64,000 bases of DNA from Paulinella micropora (lineage: Eukaryota; Cercozoa; Imbricatea; Euglyphida): positions 245,228-309,227 of the forward strand of contig BJOX01000269.1 of the NCBI GenBank assembly GCA_009731375.1. Reading direction: 5' to 3'. The position numbers and the translations under genes were made by a program. Under the pieces are notes generated by a model, which saw only the letters and a list, made by a program, of their open reading frames with translations, ran no database searches and had not been told where the DNA came from. Shown here in pieces: positions 28,593-39,399 of this stretch (within the stretch, counting starts at the first letter, position 1; the number at the start of each line of letters is the position of its first letter).

Positions 28593-31441
28593 TTATTCAT
28601 CGTCGTCGTCGTCGTCATCGTCAAAAGTCCATTCATTATCACCATAAATAACCTTCCATTGATTTTTACATTCTTCTAAAGTTGGCAAATCTACGTATCT
28701 AACTCGCGTGCCTGCTTCCATCGTTTTCTTCTTTTCTACCATATTTGGCATTAGTTTTTTAAGACTAGTCCAGAAACTAACACGCGAAGTGTGCGGGTCA
28801 TTCGCATTGGCTTCATACACATCATACAATGCTTCTTTTGAAACTTCTCCACCAAAATGAATTTCTGGAAAGTCTTTCGTGATATATCCTAAGTTTAAGC
28901 AATCCAACCACCACTTTCTCAACTTTGAAAGAGATTTTACTTTTTGTTCTCGTAGCCCCTTTGTAATGATTGTTTCGCGGTCGTTAAACTCGCTGAGGTC
29001 TCGTTCAAGGAGAAACTTTGCCAGTCGTTGCCTGTCAATAGACCTAATATCCGCAATCACTTTTCTCTTTTCGTCTGATTTCATGAGTGCCAGTTCGTCA
29101 GACACTTCAAGGACGAGTCATCGTTGCTCTGTGGTGCCCGCTGGCACCACCCATTCTTCGTTTGAAGCAAGGACTAGAAATAACATATTTTCTAATGTTA
29201 GATTTGGTAAATATTTCTGTTTAAGAGTGAGCGTGTTTTCTTATACAAGTTTCTTAATTGTTCCCGCTCGTTCTTTATCACCACCCCATACCATTTCGTC
29301 CATAAACACTACGATTGCTTTTGCGAGTTGAGCATTAAAATCTCCCAATGTTTCTCTAACGTCGGACGGCTGGAAGTAATAATCGGCACCAATTATGTCT
29401 TTGAATATTTCAAGAATAATCCCCTTACCTGCTCGTTCAGTGCTCGTTAAAACCAATGATAAATGTAGTTTTTGCCACGGCTTTTGGTAAATGCTCGCAA
29501 ACATATCAAGCACCTTTTTATATATGTCCTGCCTTCCCCCGCACCATCTGTTTAGGATATGTTGAAAGAATGCTTCATTTTTTTCTTCTTCTGCCGTGAA
29601 GGATTTCACGTCTTTTAATGTGTCTGCTGGAATTTCAAAACCCTTAAACAAGTTGTAAAATCCTTTTTTGTCGTTATCAAAGTATGCCTTAGGGTCAAAG
29701 ATTACGTCATTTACTTCTTGTCTTCTCGGGTGTGTATTCCACATTTTATACAAATCAACAACATTCAATGTGGCGGGGTTTTTGCCAAGTGCTATCCAGT
29801 CCTCCTTTGATAGATTGGTCTTTACTCTTTTGTTTTTGAAGAATGACTCCATTGCTGACTCCGTCTTGTAGCGAAATACCTTCTTGCATTTGGAATCAAC
29901 ATATCCTTCAATTATGGCGGGCTTCGCCAAGTTAGCAAAAGTGTATGAATTATTCATCCAAGCCAAAGCAGTGTCTATCAACTCTTTGAATTTTTCTAAA
30001 CTATTACATTCGCTGGCAAGTCGGCGCAGGTCATCAATCGTGTTGATATTGCGGACGATCGGGGGTAATAATTCGTGAATTTTCATGCCTTTACCCTCGC
30101 AACTGCTATCGTGGCAGTAGAAATACAGCCCGTCTCTTCTCCACACTACATAGCAATTGTCGCTGGTGTTTTCTTCCCCGTTTATAATACATACTCGTGT
30201 CCCCTTGGTTTTCAAAACAAACATTCTCTGCTTTATTTCAGCGATTTCTACATTTGGTATTTTGCGGAGTATAATTTCGCGTATTTCGTCCAATGTAATA
30301 TGTTGATATCGCTTCAAAGTTGTATATTCGGGGATTTTGACGTCGTAGAATGTATTGTCATCGGGGCGCATAATCAGATAATCGTCTATTTCTACATCTT
30401 GTAGCAGTTTCAAAGTGTTTGTTTTTGGTGTGTATGAATACGGGAGCAAAACGCGGTCGCTATCTTCTTTATGAGAGTAGATAGTGCGAAAAGCCCTGTT
30501 TTTGTTATAGACGGAGATATCAAGTATGGTTCGTAATTCAATATTCTTGTCGGCTCGTTCAAACGTGAAGCAAAGGTCGGGNNNNNNNNNNNNNNNNNNN
30601 NNNNNNNNNNNNNNNNNNNNNNNNNNNNNNNNNNNNNNNNNNNNNNNNNNNNNNNNNNNNNNNNNNNNNNNNNNNNNNNNNNNNNNNNNNNNNNNNNNNN
30701 NNNNNNNNNNNNNNNNNNNNNNNNNNNNNNNNNNNNNNNNNNNNNNNNNNNNNNNNNNNNNNNNNNNNNNNNNNNNNNNNNNNNNNNNNNNNNNNNNNNN
30801 NNNNNNNNNNNNNNNNNNNNNNNNNNNNNNNNNNNNNNNNNNNNNNNNNNNNNNNNNNNNNNNNNNNNNNNNNNNNNNNNNNNNNNNNNNNNNNNNNNNN
30901 NNNNNNNNNNNNNNNNNNNNNNNNNNNNNNNNNNNNNNNNNNNNNNNNNNNNNNNNNNNNNNNNNNNNNNAGGTCGGGATAATCTTTTTCAATCACCACT
31001 TCCACATACTTCCAAAACTCTTTTTGTGTTTCGCAGTTTTTGAATACTAAGCCGTTATCGTAAGAAAAATGGCACGACATTTTACCATCCTTACACGCGT
31101 CTAAGAATTTGGCTTTTTTGGAGTTATACTTCAAGCCTACATTGGCGAATACGTTTTCCATAAGCGTGTTCCACCGCTCATACATTTTCTCTCGTGTGAT
31201 TGATAATTCATCGCCATCAATGTCGGCAAACATTCGTTGGGGTTTGTTTTCCATTAATACTTCATAGTATTGCTTTTGGTCATCGGGCGTGTCTTCAATC
31301 AATTCAATGAAATCTTCTTGGCATGGCATAGTGGCGAATTGTTTATTTCCCCACTTGATAAGAACCGCATCTTGTGGTTTATCTCTCAGTGCTTCTTCTT
31401 GTTTGTAATACCATTGGTTATTGGTCAGTGTCGGTGGTCAT
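28593..31441 (-). pseudogene. Primase-SF3 helicase replication protein, multiply disrupted
   Basis: The N-terminal archaeo-eukaryotic primase domain shows RMFADIDGD (catalytic D-x-D) and KMSCHFSY (S-x-H), then a conserved DISVYNKNRAFR motif and a Cys/His zinc element (CHDSSCEG). The C-terminal D5/NrS-1-like helicase has a Walker A-like STERAGKGI and a Walker B VVFMDEM. Breaks: a frame change close to the start ATG 31441, a 389-N gap (30582-30970), an in-frame TAA (29241-29243) and an in-frame TGA (29118-29120), with coding resemblance continuing to the acidic C-terminus at 28593. The gap flanks both carry AGGTCGGG, and joining there gives plausible primase spacing, so the gap may be spurious. 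It would initiate and unwind during replication; this copy appears non-functional. Confidence 0.85.
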
Positions 31442-31582
31442 GTTATATAGTCGCTCGGATATTTTTATAAAAATAAATTAAATATTCTATATATCCGTAT
31501 ATCTATGTATATCATTGTCCTTAAATAGGAAATTAGATTTTTTTATATATCGTTATAACAAAAAAAAAACTTGTTTCTTTTC

Positions 31583-32095
31583 TTACTTATTCAAGCACCC
31601 GCAGGGTATAAATCCTTTGTATTGTCCGCAATCTTCGCAATGCTTCAACCTATTTATTAAGCAGGCTTTGTGATAATACTTGTCTCTGTTCGGATATTTT
31701 TCTACAATCTTTTTTGGAATTGCCCTATTGCTATCACAATAACAACAAAATTTAATGTTGGGATTGTCAAGAGTGCGGATGAGCAATGACAAGTCTTCGT
31801 TCATTATATCGTTCTTAAACCGCTTGATACATTCAGAGCCCAGCACCATTTCGCTCCCGTTTTTTACATTTTTTACAATGTAATTCTTCGTAATCTCGTG
31901 TGAGCAACAACAATATTGTTCTTCCCCTTTTTCTATACTTTCCATAAGTTTCCAGTCGGCCGTGTTCCACTTTCCATCGGGTGATAGAAATGAAACGGCA
32001 TTGACTAGATTTAGAAAATAACTTCCATTCACGTAATCCAAATGAAGTTGTAAGTCTTCGTATGTCCAATACGATCGGCGGTGAGAGGTGTCCAT
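31583..32095 (-). CDS. Cys-rich putative zinc-binding protein (170 aa)
   Basis: ATG 32095. Residues 60-105 have CCCSHEI..NYIVKN..NGSEMVLGSECIKRF, a pattern familiar from uncharacterised NCLDV/PLV proteins. The C-terminal half has CCYCDSN and a cluster HKACLINRLKHCEDCGQYKGFIPCGC that looks like one or two zinc sites. Likely a nucleic-acid- or protein-binding regulator. Intact. Confidence 0.65.
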   Translation of the reverse strand: MDTSHRRSYWTYEDLQLHLDYVNGSYFLNLVNAVSFLSPDGKWNTADWKLMESIEKGEEQYCCCSHEITKNYIVKNVKNGSEMVLGSECIKRFKNDIMNEDLSLLIRTLDNPNIKFCCYCDSNRAIPKKIVEKYPNRDKYYHKACLINRLKHCEDCGQYKGFIPCGCLNK

Positions 32096-32171
32096 GGTTT
32101 ATATAATAGTGTATATATTTTTATATATAAAATAAATTATATATTGTTTAACATACTATTACGAAACGCCC

Positions 32172-32363
32172 TTAATTCAAGTAATTCGGCTTTTGTTTTT
32201 CGTATTTCTCCTTCCGCATTATTTTTATCCTTTCTTGGTTCTTATAATAGTATGCCTTCGCATTTTCCCTATTCTTATCAGGATGAGCCTTCAAAAATGC
32301 TTTCGCCCTTTCCCTTCTCCGTTGAACGATTTCTTCCTTAGTGAATTGAGGTGTCCTCGGCAT
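32172..32363 (-). CDS. Small basic protein (63 aa)
   Basis: ATG 32363. The repetitive Lys/Arg/Tyr composition (RRRERAKAFLKAHPDKNRENAKAYYYKN cut by charged repeats) matches short basic NREKxxxYYxxN-type proteins common in large DNA viruses of algae. It could bind DNA. It is the last gene before the right terminal repeat. Confidence 0.6.
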   Translation of the reverse strand: MPRTPQFTKEEIVQRRRERAKAFLKAHPDKNRENAKAYYYKNQERIKIMRKEKYEKQKPNYLN

Positions 32364-32435
32364 TATGTCTCTTATATATATAATTATATTATTTTAATTA
32401 TTTTAAATAGAAAATCCACCCGCGCTAAAAACACA

Positions 32436-33421
32436 CGTAAATAGTCTCTGTTTCCACTTGGACACTTGAGAGTGCTATTAAGCAACCGAGTGAGAGAAAT
32501 TTGTTTTAGTATTAATAGTGTCCAAGGTTGTCAGAATCCAATACTTTTTTTTAGAAACTTTTATAAACGGTGATATGAAAAATGGGGAGAGGAAAAAAAA
32601 TTTACTTTTTTTTAATAAAAGGTTGGACAGGTTGGACAATATAAAAAATGTGTAATACGAAGAAGAATTATATATAAAATATTGAAATTTAACGATAAAA
32701 AAGTGTCCAACCTTTAAAAAAGCTACTCGGACACGGCCAACCTTGGGGTTGGACACCAATAGGAGAAGGTATTTCACTCCCCCTGCTCTTATATTCATCT
32801 GTTTGTGTGCTGTATCGTTTGCCCTTATTGTGTGTGTTTTCCCCCCAACCCCCCCCCCCCCCCCCTCNNNNNNNNNNNNNNNNNNNNNNNNNNNNNNNNN
32901 NNNNNNNNNNNNNNNNNNNNNNNNNNNNNNNNNNNNNNNNNNNNNNNNNNNNNNNNNNNNNNNNNNNNNNNNNNNNNNNNNNNNNNNNNNNNNNNNNNNN
33001 NNNNNNNNNNNNNNNNNNNNNNNNNNNNNNNNNNNNNNNNNNNNNNNNNNNNNNNNNNNNNNNNNNNNNNNNNNNNNNNNNNNNNNNNNNNNNNNNNNNN
33101 NNNNNNNNNNNNNNNNNNNNNNNNNNNNNNNNNNNNNNNNNNNNNNNNNNNNNNNNNNNNNNNNNNNNNNNNNNNNNNNNNNNNNNNNNNNNNNNNNNNN
33201 NNNNNNNNNNNNNNNNNNNNNNNNNNNNNNNNNNNNNNNATATGGTTTATGTGTCCTTTCGTCAAAATCTCTCTTAATGTGCTCAGTTAGAAAAATTTAT
33301 GTTAAACATTTGACATTTTTTTGTTTTCTGTGTATGTTTTCTATATGTCAAATATTGGTTTTTTTACTTTTTTAAGGCTTGTTTTATAGTTTGCGGTTGG
33401 ACACGTCGCGAATACATAAAT
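32436..33421 (-). repeat. Right terminal inverted repeat
   Basis: This is the reverse complement of 8497-9408, with a 372-N gap (32868-33239) next to a poly-C run. The sequence right of the gap matches the palindrome arm and tip of the left repeat (ending GGTTGGACACGTCGCG-AATACATAAAT). Confidence 0.9.
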
Positions 33422-33549
33422 GATACATATATATATATGTGTGTGTGTATGTATGTATGTATGTACATACGTATGTACGTATGATAATATTATATATATA
33501 TATATATATAATATTATATATAAGTATATATATATGTGTATATATGTAA

Positions 33550-33580
<31 letters not shown>

Positions 33581-33659
33581 ATATATGTATGTATGAATAA
33601 ATAAATAAATAAAATAAATAAATAAATAAATATATATATGTGTGTGTGAGAGAGAGAGA

Positions 33660-33845
33660 GAATCAATCATCAAAGTAATGGGGCAATCATAAATTTGGTG
33701 ATGCAATCATAAATTGTATGATAGAATCATAAATGTGATGATACAATCATAAATTTGATTATACAGTCATAAATTTGGTGATGCAATCATAAATGTGCGG
33801 ATAGAATCATAATTTGGATGATACAATTATAAGTTTGATGATATA
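33660..33845. repeat. TTTGATGATACAATCATAAA minisatellite
   Basis: About nine 20-bp units of the same family as 6285-6645 lie just beyond the element's right end and an AT/ATGT block (33,422-33,660). Confidence 0.9.
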
Positions 33846-33908
33846 TATATATATACATATATATACATTTGTGTGTGTGTTTTTGGTGGTTAGCTAGCTG
33901 AAGCGTTT

Positions 33909-34686
33909 ATGTTTGTTCCTGCGTACCGGATGCATGGTTTTGAACCAGTAACCAAGCATTTATGTGTTAACCCATTCTGTGGCGAATTTCATGATGATTC
34001 TGGGCACCGACCATGGGCCAAAATTTTGAAGTGCTCGGGGTGTCACACAGCGCACTACTGTTCAAAATGGTGCCAGAAAAAGCACTGGCCAACGCACAAG
34101 CGTGATTGCCATCAACCATCTATCAAGACTCTCATGAAAACCCATCAGTCTCTCCGAACTGCGAATTCGTTTTTGAATTCTCTTCACGACAGAGAAATGA
34201 GTGATGTGTTACTGGAAGCGTATCCTAACGCTAGAACACAAGACATAAAGACCATGGCTGGAAGCATACCCTCACGTAAAAACACCGCTTACGGGGAAAG
34301 GGTTCTTGCGTGTTCGCATAACACACGGTGAGCCAGAGAGAAAGCAATATTCTTATGTTCCCTGGGTCGACATCGTCAACGAGCCGTTCACCGACGGTTG
34401 CATAGGGATGAGGAGTTGGCCTAGTGCATATGTCGGCTGGGGATGCTTCCAATTCAGGCGTAATTGGAATTTGATTTACCCTCAGCTGTTTTGCCCTGAC
34501 GCAAAATATGGCAGTTCTACTGGCAGTTCTGCTATTTCTCAAACTATCATTGTTGAGGTGCATGTGCAAGACCCTGTCACCGGGGTGGTAAGCAAGCTTT
34601 ATTTCCCCTGTGAACATGGTTATTACATGGAAGGATTTGCGCGAAAATATGTGGCAGTAACGCCTAGGGTAGAAAGGCCAGTGTGA
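33909..34686 (+). pseudogene. MYND-finger host protein, frame-interrupted
   Basis: ATG 33909. Residues about 18-60 form a MYND zinc finger (CxxxxC, CSGCHTAHYCSKWCQKKHW, HKRDCH). The frame closes at 34331 while a second open frame (about 34270-34686) continues with beta-rich sequence (YVPWVDI, GWGCFQFRRNW). A 46-bp imperfect tandem repeat (GGAAGCRTAYCC at 34,213 and 34,259) lies at the switch and probably caused the shift; an intron is the alternative. MYND fingers bind proline-rich partners. With the SET-like region downstream the locus might once have encoded a SMYD-type protein. Confidence 0.6.
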
Positions 34687-34883
34687 GCATGGTTAATATA
34701 CATGACATGAAAGGATGTAATAGAATTTGAGTTTGTAATAGAATTCACAGATGTTAGAGATTCGAAGATTGACTGGTTTTGGAATCTATTAATATAATAT
34801 TATACAAGAACCAAAAAATTCGGCCTGGGCCTGAACCAATCACTTCACTGGTTTCGGCGGATGATACTAGCAGTGGAAGGAAA

Positions 34884-35180
34884 GTAGTCCGTGAAACGTG
34901 ATCCGGTTGTGTATTTGATGGCATCATCAATTTGATGACGGCATCATCTATTTGATGATGGCATCATCTATGTGATGACGGCATCATCTAATAGATGATG
35001 GCATCATCCAATAGATGATGGCATCATCAAAAAGATGATGGCATCATCTATTTGATGATGTTATCATCTATTTGATGACGCCATCACCTATTTGATGATC
35101 CTATCATCTGTATGTCCAGGCTTTGCACGTGTTTTTATTTAGTAATTACTTACATTGAAAACTCGACAAACGCTTACCTT
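34884..35180 (+). repeat. Repeat module with GATGATGGCATCATC array (copy 1)
   Basis: The module starts TCCGTGAAACGTGATCC, contains about ten GATGATGGCATCATCTATTT units, and ends CCAGGCTTTGC...TTTAGTAATTACTTACATTG followed by ACAAACGCTTAC. Related modules lie at 35,943-36,200, 38,974-39,318 and, inverted and partial, at 41,227-41,300. Confidence 0.8.
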
Positions 35181-35226
35181 GGAGTAATAGTAAAAAAGAC
35201 TTAGAAAATTATTCCTGGCCTGCTTT

Positions 35227-35932
35227 TTGCCATTAAACATTCAAAAATTTAATCCAAGTCCAAAGTATTTACCGCATTTCTTAGGGTCTCATGACGCTAT
35301 GGCCAACAGCAATCCCCCACTTTGCGTATTGTCCCCGTTGGGGCCGGCTGAGGTGCTCCCAACAAATTTGTCCAGAACATGCACTGAAAGACGGATGCTG
35401 CTAGATCCGCGAGCGACCGGTCTAGAATGTTCGAAGATCAAGGGAGTGGGAAAGCAACCCAAGCTGTATGTAGTATGGACTTATGAGCATGGCCAGATAG
35501 TGCAAAGAGGTTTATGGGGTGTTTGTATTCCCCAGGCAACCCGTCTCGCTAAAGATGAATTCTACTACAAAACAACTTTGTACGATTCCCAAGCAAGCGC
35601 TGCGCTAGCTCAACCCGCAGATGCAGCAGAGTTTGAACCCAAGGAATTTATCTGTGTAGGTAACGGAAAGTGGATAAACTGTTGTGTTGCATTACGTCAT
35701 GGCTGCTATACGCACCTGGCAAACATTCCCGACAAAGCGCATAGTTACTCCAACGCCCGATTCAAGTGGTCTTACAGGAAGGGTGGTTGGCTGTGTTTGT
35801 CCTTGTGGTCAACGAAAGCAATCAAGGATGAGCCAGTGATTGTGTCAAGCTACGGTCGTCAAGCTAACAAGATTGTCAGGGACACAGCAATGACCAGCGA
35901 CTGGTTGGTGTTAGAGACACAAAGTAACTGTT
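35227..35932 (+). CDS. SET-like domain protein, 5' copy ending at a gap
   Basis: The frame is open from 35227 (TTG); the first ATG is at 35299. The C-terminal part (CVALRHGCYTHLANIPDKAHSYSNARF, then STKAIKDEPVIVSSYG) resembles the N-HxxxPN / I..GEEI..SYG end of SET methyltransferase domains, with substitutions in the Asn-His core, so activity is doubtful. It is identical to 36248-36976 as far as the 10-N gap. Confidence 0.4.
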
Positions 35933-35942
35933 NNNNNNNNNN

Positions 35943-36200
35943 CATCATCAATTTGATGACGGCATCATCTATTTGATGATGGCATCATCTATGTGATGAC
36001 GGCATCATCTAATAGATGATGGCATCATCCAATAGATGATGGCATCATCAAAAAGATGATGGCATCATCTATTTGATGATGTTATCATCTATTTGATGAC
36101 GCCATCACCTATTTGATGATCCTATCATCTGTATGTCCAGGCTTTGCACGTGTTTTTATTTAGTAATTACTTACATTGAAAACTCGACAAACGCTTACCT
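35943..36200 (+). repeat. Repeat module with GATGATGGCATCATC array (copy 2, identical)
   Basis: It repeats 34,922 onward without visible differences, beginning right after the 10-N gap at 35933-35942. The whole 1,011-bp duplication including the SET-like gene is probably an unmerged contig overlap. Confidence 0.8.
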
Positions 36201-36247
36201 TGGAGTAATAGTAAAAAAGACTTAGAAAATTATTCCTGGCCTGCTTT

Positions 36248-36976
36248 TTGCCATTAAACATTCAAAAATTTAATCCAAGTCCAAAGTATTTACCGCATTT
36301 CTTAGGGTCTCATGACGCTATGGCCAACAGCAATCCCCCACTTTGCGTATTGTCCCCGTTGGGGCCGGCTGAGGTGCTCCCAACAAATTTGTCCAGAACA
36401 TGCACTGAAAGACGGATGCTGCTAGATCCGCGAGCGACCGGTCTAGAATGTTCGAAGATCAAGGGAGTGGGAAAGCAACCCAAGCTGTATGTAGTATGGA
36501 CTTATGAGCATGGCCAGATAGTGCAAAGAGGTTTATGGGGTGTTTGTATTCCCCAGGCAACCCGTCTCGCTAAAGATGAATTCTACTACAAAACAACTTT
36601 GTACGATTCCCAAGCAAGCGCTGCGCTAGCTCAACCCGCAGATGCAGCAGAGTTTGAACCCAAGGAATTTATCTGTGTAGGTAACGGAAAGTGGATAAAC
36701 TGTTGTGTTGCATTACGTCATGGCTGCTATACGCACCTGGCAAACATTCCCGACAAAGCGCATAGTTACTCCAACGCCCGATTCAAGTGGTCTTACAGGA
36801 AGGGTGGTTGGCTGTGTTTGTCCTTGTGGTCAACGAAAGCAATCAAGGATGAGCCAGTGATTGTGTCAAGCTACGGTCGTCAAGCTAACAAGATTGTCAG
36901 GGACACAGCAATGACCAGCGACTGGTTGGTGTTAGAGACACAAAGTAACTGTTTCGTGTCAGAGAACGATGAGTGA
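36248..36976 (+). CDS. SET-like domain protein (complete copy, up to 242 aa)
   Basis: TTG 36248 or ATG 36320, ending TGA 36976. About 70 residues of Pro-rich head precede YVVWTYEHGQIVQRGLWGVCIPQ, which may be the start of a SET fold, and the SET-like end described for the upstream copy. After the stop, about 22 codons of the gene's 3' end recur twice in decayed form to 37,045 (GACTGGTTGGTGTTAGAGAC). Confidence 0.4.
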   Translation: MPLNIQKFNPSPKYLPHFLGSHDAMANSNPPLCVLSPLGPAEVLPTNLSRTCTERRMLLDPRATGLECSKIKGVGKQPKLYVVWTYEHGQIVQRGLWGVCIPQATRLAKDEFYYKTTLYDSQASAALAQPADAAEFEPKEFICVGNGKWINCCVALRHGCYTHLANIPDKAHSYSNARFKWSYRKGGWLCLSLWSTKAIKDEPVIVSSYGRQANKIVRDTAMTSDWLVLETQSNCFVSENDE

Positions 36977-37243
36977 CTGGTTGGTGTTAGAGACACCAAG
37001 TAACTGTTTGGTGTCAGAGAAAAGTGACTGGTTGGTGTTAAGCTGACTGCATCATACATAATATTGTAGATTATATACATCAAAGTAACGATCGTTATAT
37101 ATATAAAAGTATACATTTATGTGCGAAAATTACCAGGACTGCACATTACCGAAGAAAACACTAAACCCTACAAGCTTCCTTACTTGTTCCTTGCAATATT
37201 GAACGGTCCAAACTGACCATCCACATTGCACGCATAGTACGTT

Positions 37244-38053
37244 TTGTGTGCACTTATTGTATGCAGGAGCATGAGCAACCCCCCGAGCAATCGCAAGAAG
37301 CATCAAATACAACGTAAACGGCGCGGTGTCAAGGAAGTTAGGTACGAGACAAAACTTTGCAAATGTTATGAATGTAAGGGACAAAAGATTCTTACAAAAG
37401 CTTGGAAGTCGCACCAGAAAAGGGACTACCAAAGGGACGCCAGAGCAAAACGAAATCATAGTAAAGGGCACGTAGGACCTGTACAAATGCCTTCTCAACA
37501 AGCACGTCCGAATCCATTTGAGGACTCTTATCAGTTCTATGACAGCGGGGAGCTTGAGGAGGAAGTCAAAGCTGTTGGAGACGATGCACAGGCACCACTC
37601 CCACAGGAACCCGAGGCTAGCAGACAAAGCAAACGTACAGTGGACGAGAAGCTCGTGTATGCGAATGGACGGTTGCGCCGTGGCACTATACTCGACCTGC
37701 TAGTTGAACAAGCATCTGCTCATAACATTCCACGTGAAGCCATGGAGGGCATCGTGGATATCATCAACCTACTAGCTTTAGACGGTGGCGCCGATGAACC
37801 GATTCTGCCGTCGTATGCTGCGTTCGATAAAGCGCTTGTGCGCGCGGGTCAGGACGTAGTGGAAAAGTACCTGATATGCTCGCAGGAATGTGACAGTGGT
37901 TGTATGCCGTACACGAAAGCCGCGCTCCCAAACTTCTGCACAGCCTGTGGCCAGGCAATGGATCTGCAAAAGGATGAAGTCAATGAGTTCCTGTTGCGAC
38001 ATTTCAACGTTGCTAAATATTTGGATATCATCCTCAGTCATCCAGGTGTTTAG
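37244..38053 (+). pseudogene. CACTA/Tnp2-type transposase, N-terminal part
   Basis: The frame from 37244 (first internal ATG 37273) holds a CKCYECKG..W..H element near residue 40, an acidic middle and a C-terminal zinc-like CSQECDSGCMPY..FCTACGQ. This layout precedes the catalytic region in Tnp2-like transposases. The downstream segments (38144-38964, 39400-40098, 40498-40941) continue the family order in other frames, so this is one interrupted transposase locus. Confidence 0.55.
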
Positions 38054-38143
38054 TTAATGACATTGTGACTGTATGTCTGCCTGTGTCGTTTGTCTCTCCT
38101 GAGTTAGATACCTTGGTGTACGTAGCATGTATGTCCTTGTTCC

Positions 38144-38964
38144 TTGTTAGACGTCGCCCCGTATGTTTCCAGCGGAGAAGAGAACAGAAAGGTGATTGTC
38201 CTCCCTCCTGATCATGATTGGTCCAAGAGTCCGTTGTGGCAAGACTATGTGGAGGATAACAAGTGTATTGTACTGGGGTTGTTTTACGACGGGGTGCCAG
38301 CGTTCCGAGGCCTTAAATGGGGGTCACACACTACGCACGTGGTGACTCTGGAGATTCTCAACCTTCCTTTCCATCTCCGGGCGGACCCTAGGTTTGTGAT
38401 TCTCAGCGACTTGATCCCAGGTCCTCGCAAACCCACAAACATCAAGCCCTGGCTCATTCCTTTGATTCAAGACCTACAAGCAGACAAATACAAATTGTTC
38501 CTTTTGCATCGGCAGATTACCCAGCGCATGTGGAACTGTTGCGACACAGTTTCTTAGGTTTTTGCGGCTGCAGCAAGTGTGAGAAAACATCCGTGGCGGT
38601 AGGTGATTTCTACGACTGGGCAACCCAGCGCCACGAAGATCCTGCTAGAGCCAAAACAGGCGAGCTCGCCATCGCGTATGGTGAGGAAGCGGAAGCAACT
38701 GGGGAGAGAAAAAACTGCTTTCACGGAAAACCCGTTCTGACAGAAATCCTGCAGGATAGCATAAGGCAGCATCCAGAGGATGCGCTGCACTTGATCGAAG
38801 GGTGTCTCAAAAAGCACGTTTTTCAGTGGTTGGCAGGCAAGAAAAAAGTAAAAAAACCCCGGGGACGATGGAAATTGGGATGCCTGGATGGAGCAACTGT
38901 CGAGTCTGACTATGAGCAAGCAGGCCAGAGAGGTCTTGGATCAAAGATGGAAGGATTTCTGTAG
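38144..38964 (+). pseudogene. CACTA/Tnp2-type transposase, central domain
   Basis: Two overlapping frames (38144-38557 and 38530-38964). The first contains CIVLGLFYDGVPAFRG and LIPGPRKPTNIKPWLIPLIQDL, the signature G(P)xxP..i..yL.PLi.dL of Transposase_21 (Tnp2). The second has a GCSKCEK pair and ALHLIEGCLKKHVFQWL, corresponding to the D..H-like helix region. The frame change near 38,550 could be a mutation or a small intron. It ends next to a candidate donor CAG|GTAGGT at 38,972. Confidence 0.65.
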
Positions 38965-38973
38965 GAAAACAGG

Positions 38974-39318
38974 TAGGTCCGTGATATGTGATCCGCTTGT
39001 GTATTAAATTGATGATGGCATTATCTATTTGATGATGCCATCATCTATTTGATGATGGCATCATCAAATAGATGATGGCATCATCAAATAGATGATGCCA
39101 TCATCAAATAGATGACGCCATCATCTATTTGATGATGGCATCATCAAATAGATGATGACATCATCAAATAGATGATGCCATCATCAAATAGATGATGCCA
39201 GCATCTATTTGATGATGCCATTATCTATTTGATGATCCTATCATCTATATTTCCAGGCTTTGCCAGCACAGTGTTTTATTTAGTAATTACTTACATTGAA
39301 AACTCAACAAACGCTTAT
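38974..39318 (+). repeat. Repeat module with GATGATGCCATCATC array inside the transposase
   Basis: Same start (TCCGTGATATGTGATCC) and end (TTTAGTAATTACTTACATTG, ACAAACGCTTA) as the module at 34,884. About twelve array units lie between. It is followed by CTTCCCTAG at about 39,340, so the whole module could lie in an intron running from 38,972. Confidence 0.75.
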
Positions 39319-39399
39319 ACTCCTTGTCCTTCCCTAGTATGAGAATGTGTTGGTACAGGGCGCTCTTGTACTGCTGCACCTTTTCGATCGGGAGGATCC

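Larger units (their letters stand above)
8497..33421. mobile_element. Integrated polinton-like virus (PLV), about 24.9 kb
   Basis: The element is bounded by terminal inverted repeats (8497-9408 and 32436-33421, outermost sequence ATTTATGTATTCGCGACG). It is AT-rich and densely packed with intronless genes, unlike the flanks. It carries the hallmark virion set (major and minor capsid proteins, A32/FtsK-like packaging ATPase) plus a tyrosine recombinase, primase-SF3 helicase, methyltransferase, PLA2-domain protein and S74 fibre. No retroviral-type integrase or PolB is present. I see no unambiguous target-site duplication because both flanks are simple repeats. At least eight coding lesions suggest a decayed copy or a mixed consensus. 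Confidence 0.9.

Noticed and set aside
25393-29243. Reassignment of TGA or TAA as sense codons
   Set aside because: TAA, TAG and TGA all end intact genes in both viral elements at natural C-termini; isolated stops are better explained by mutation.
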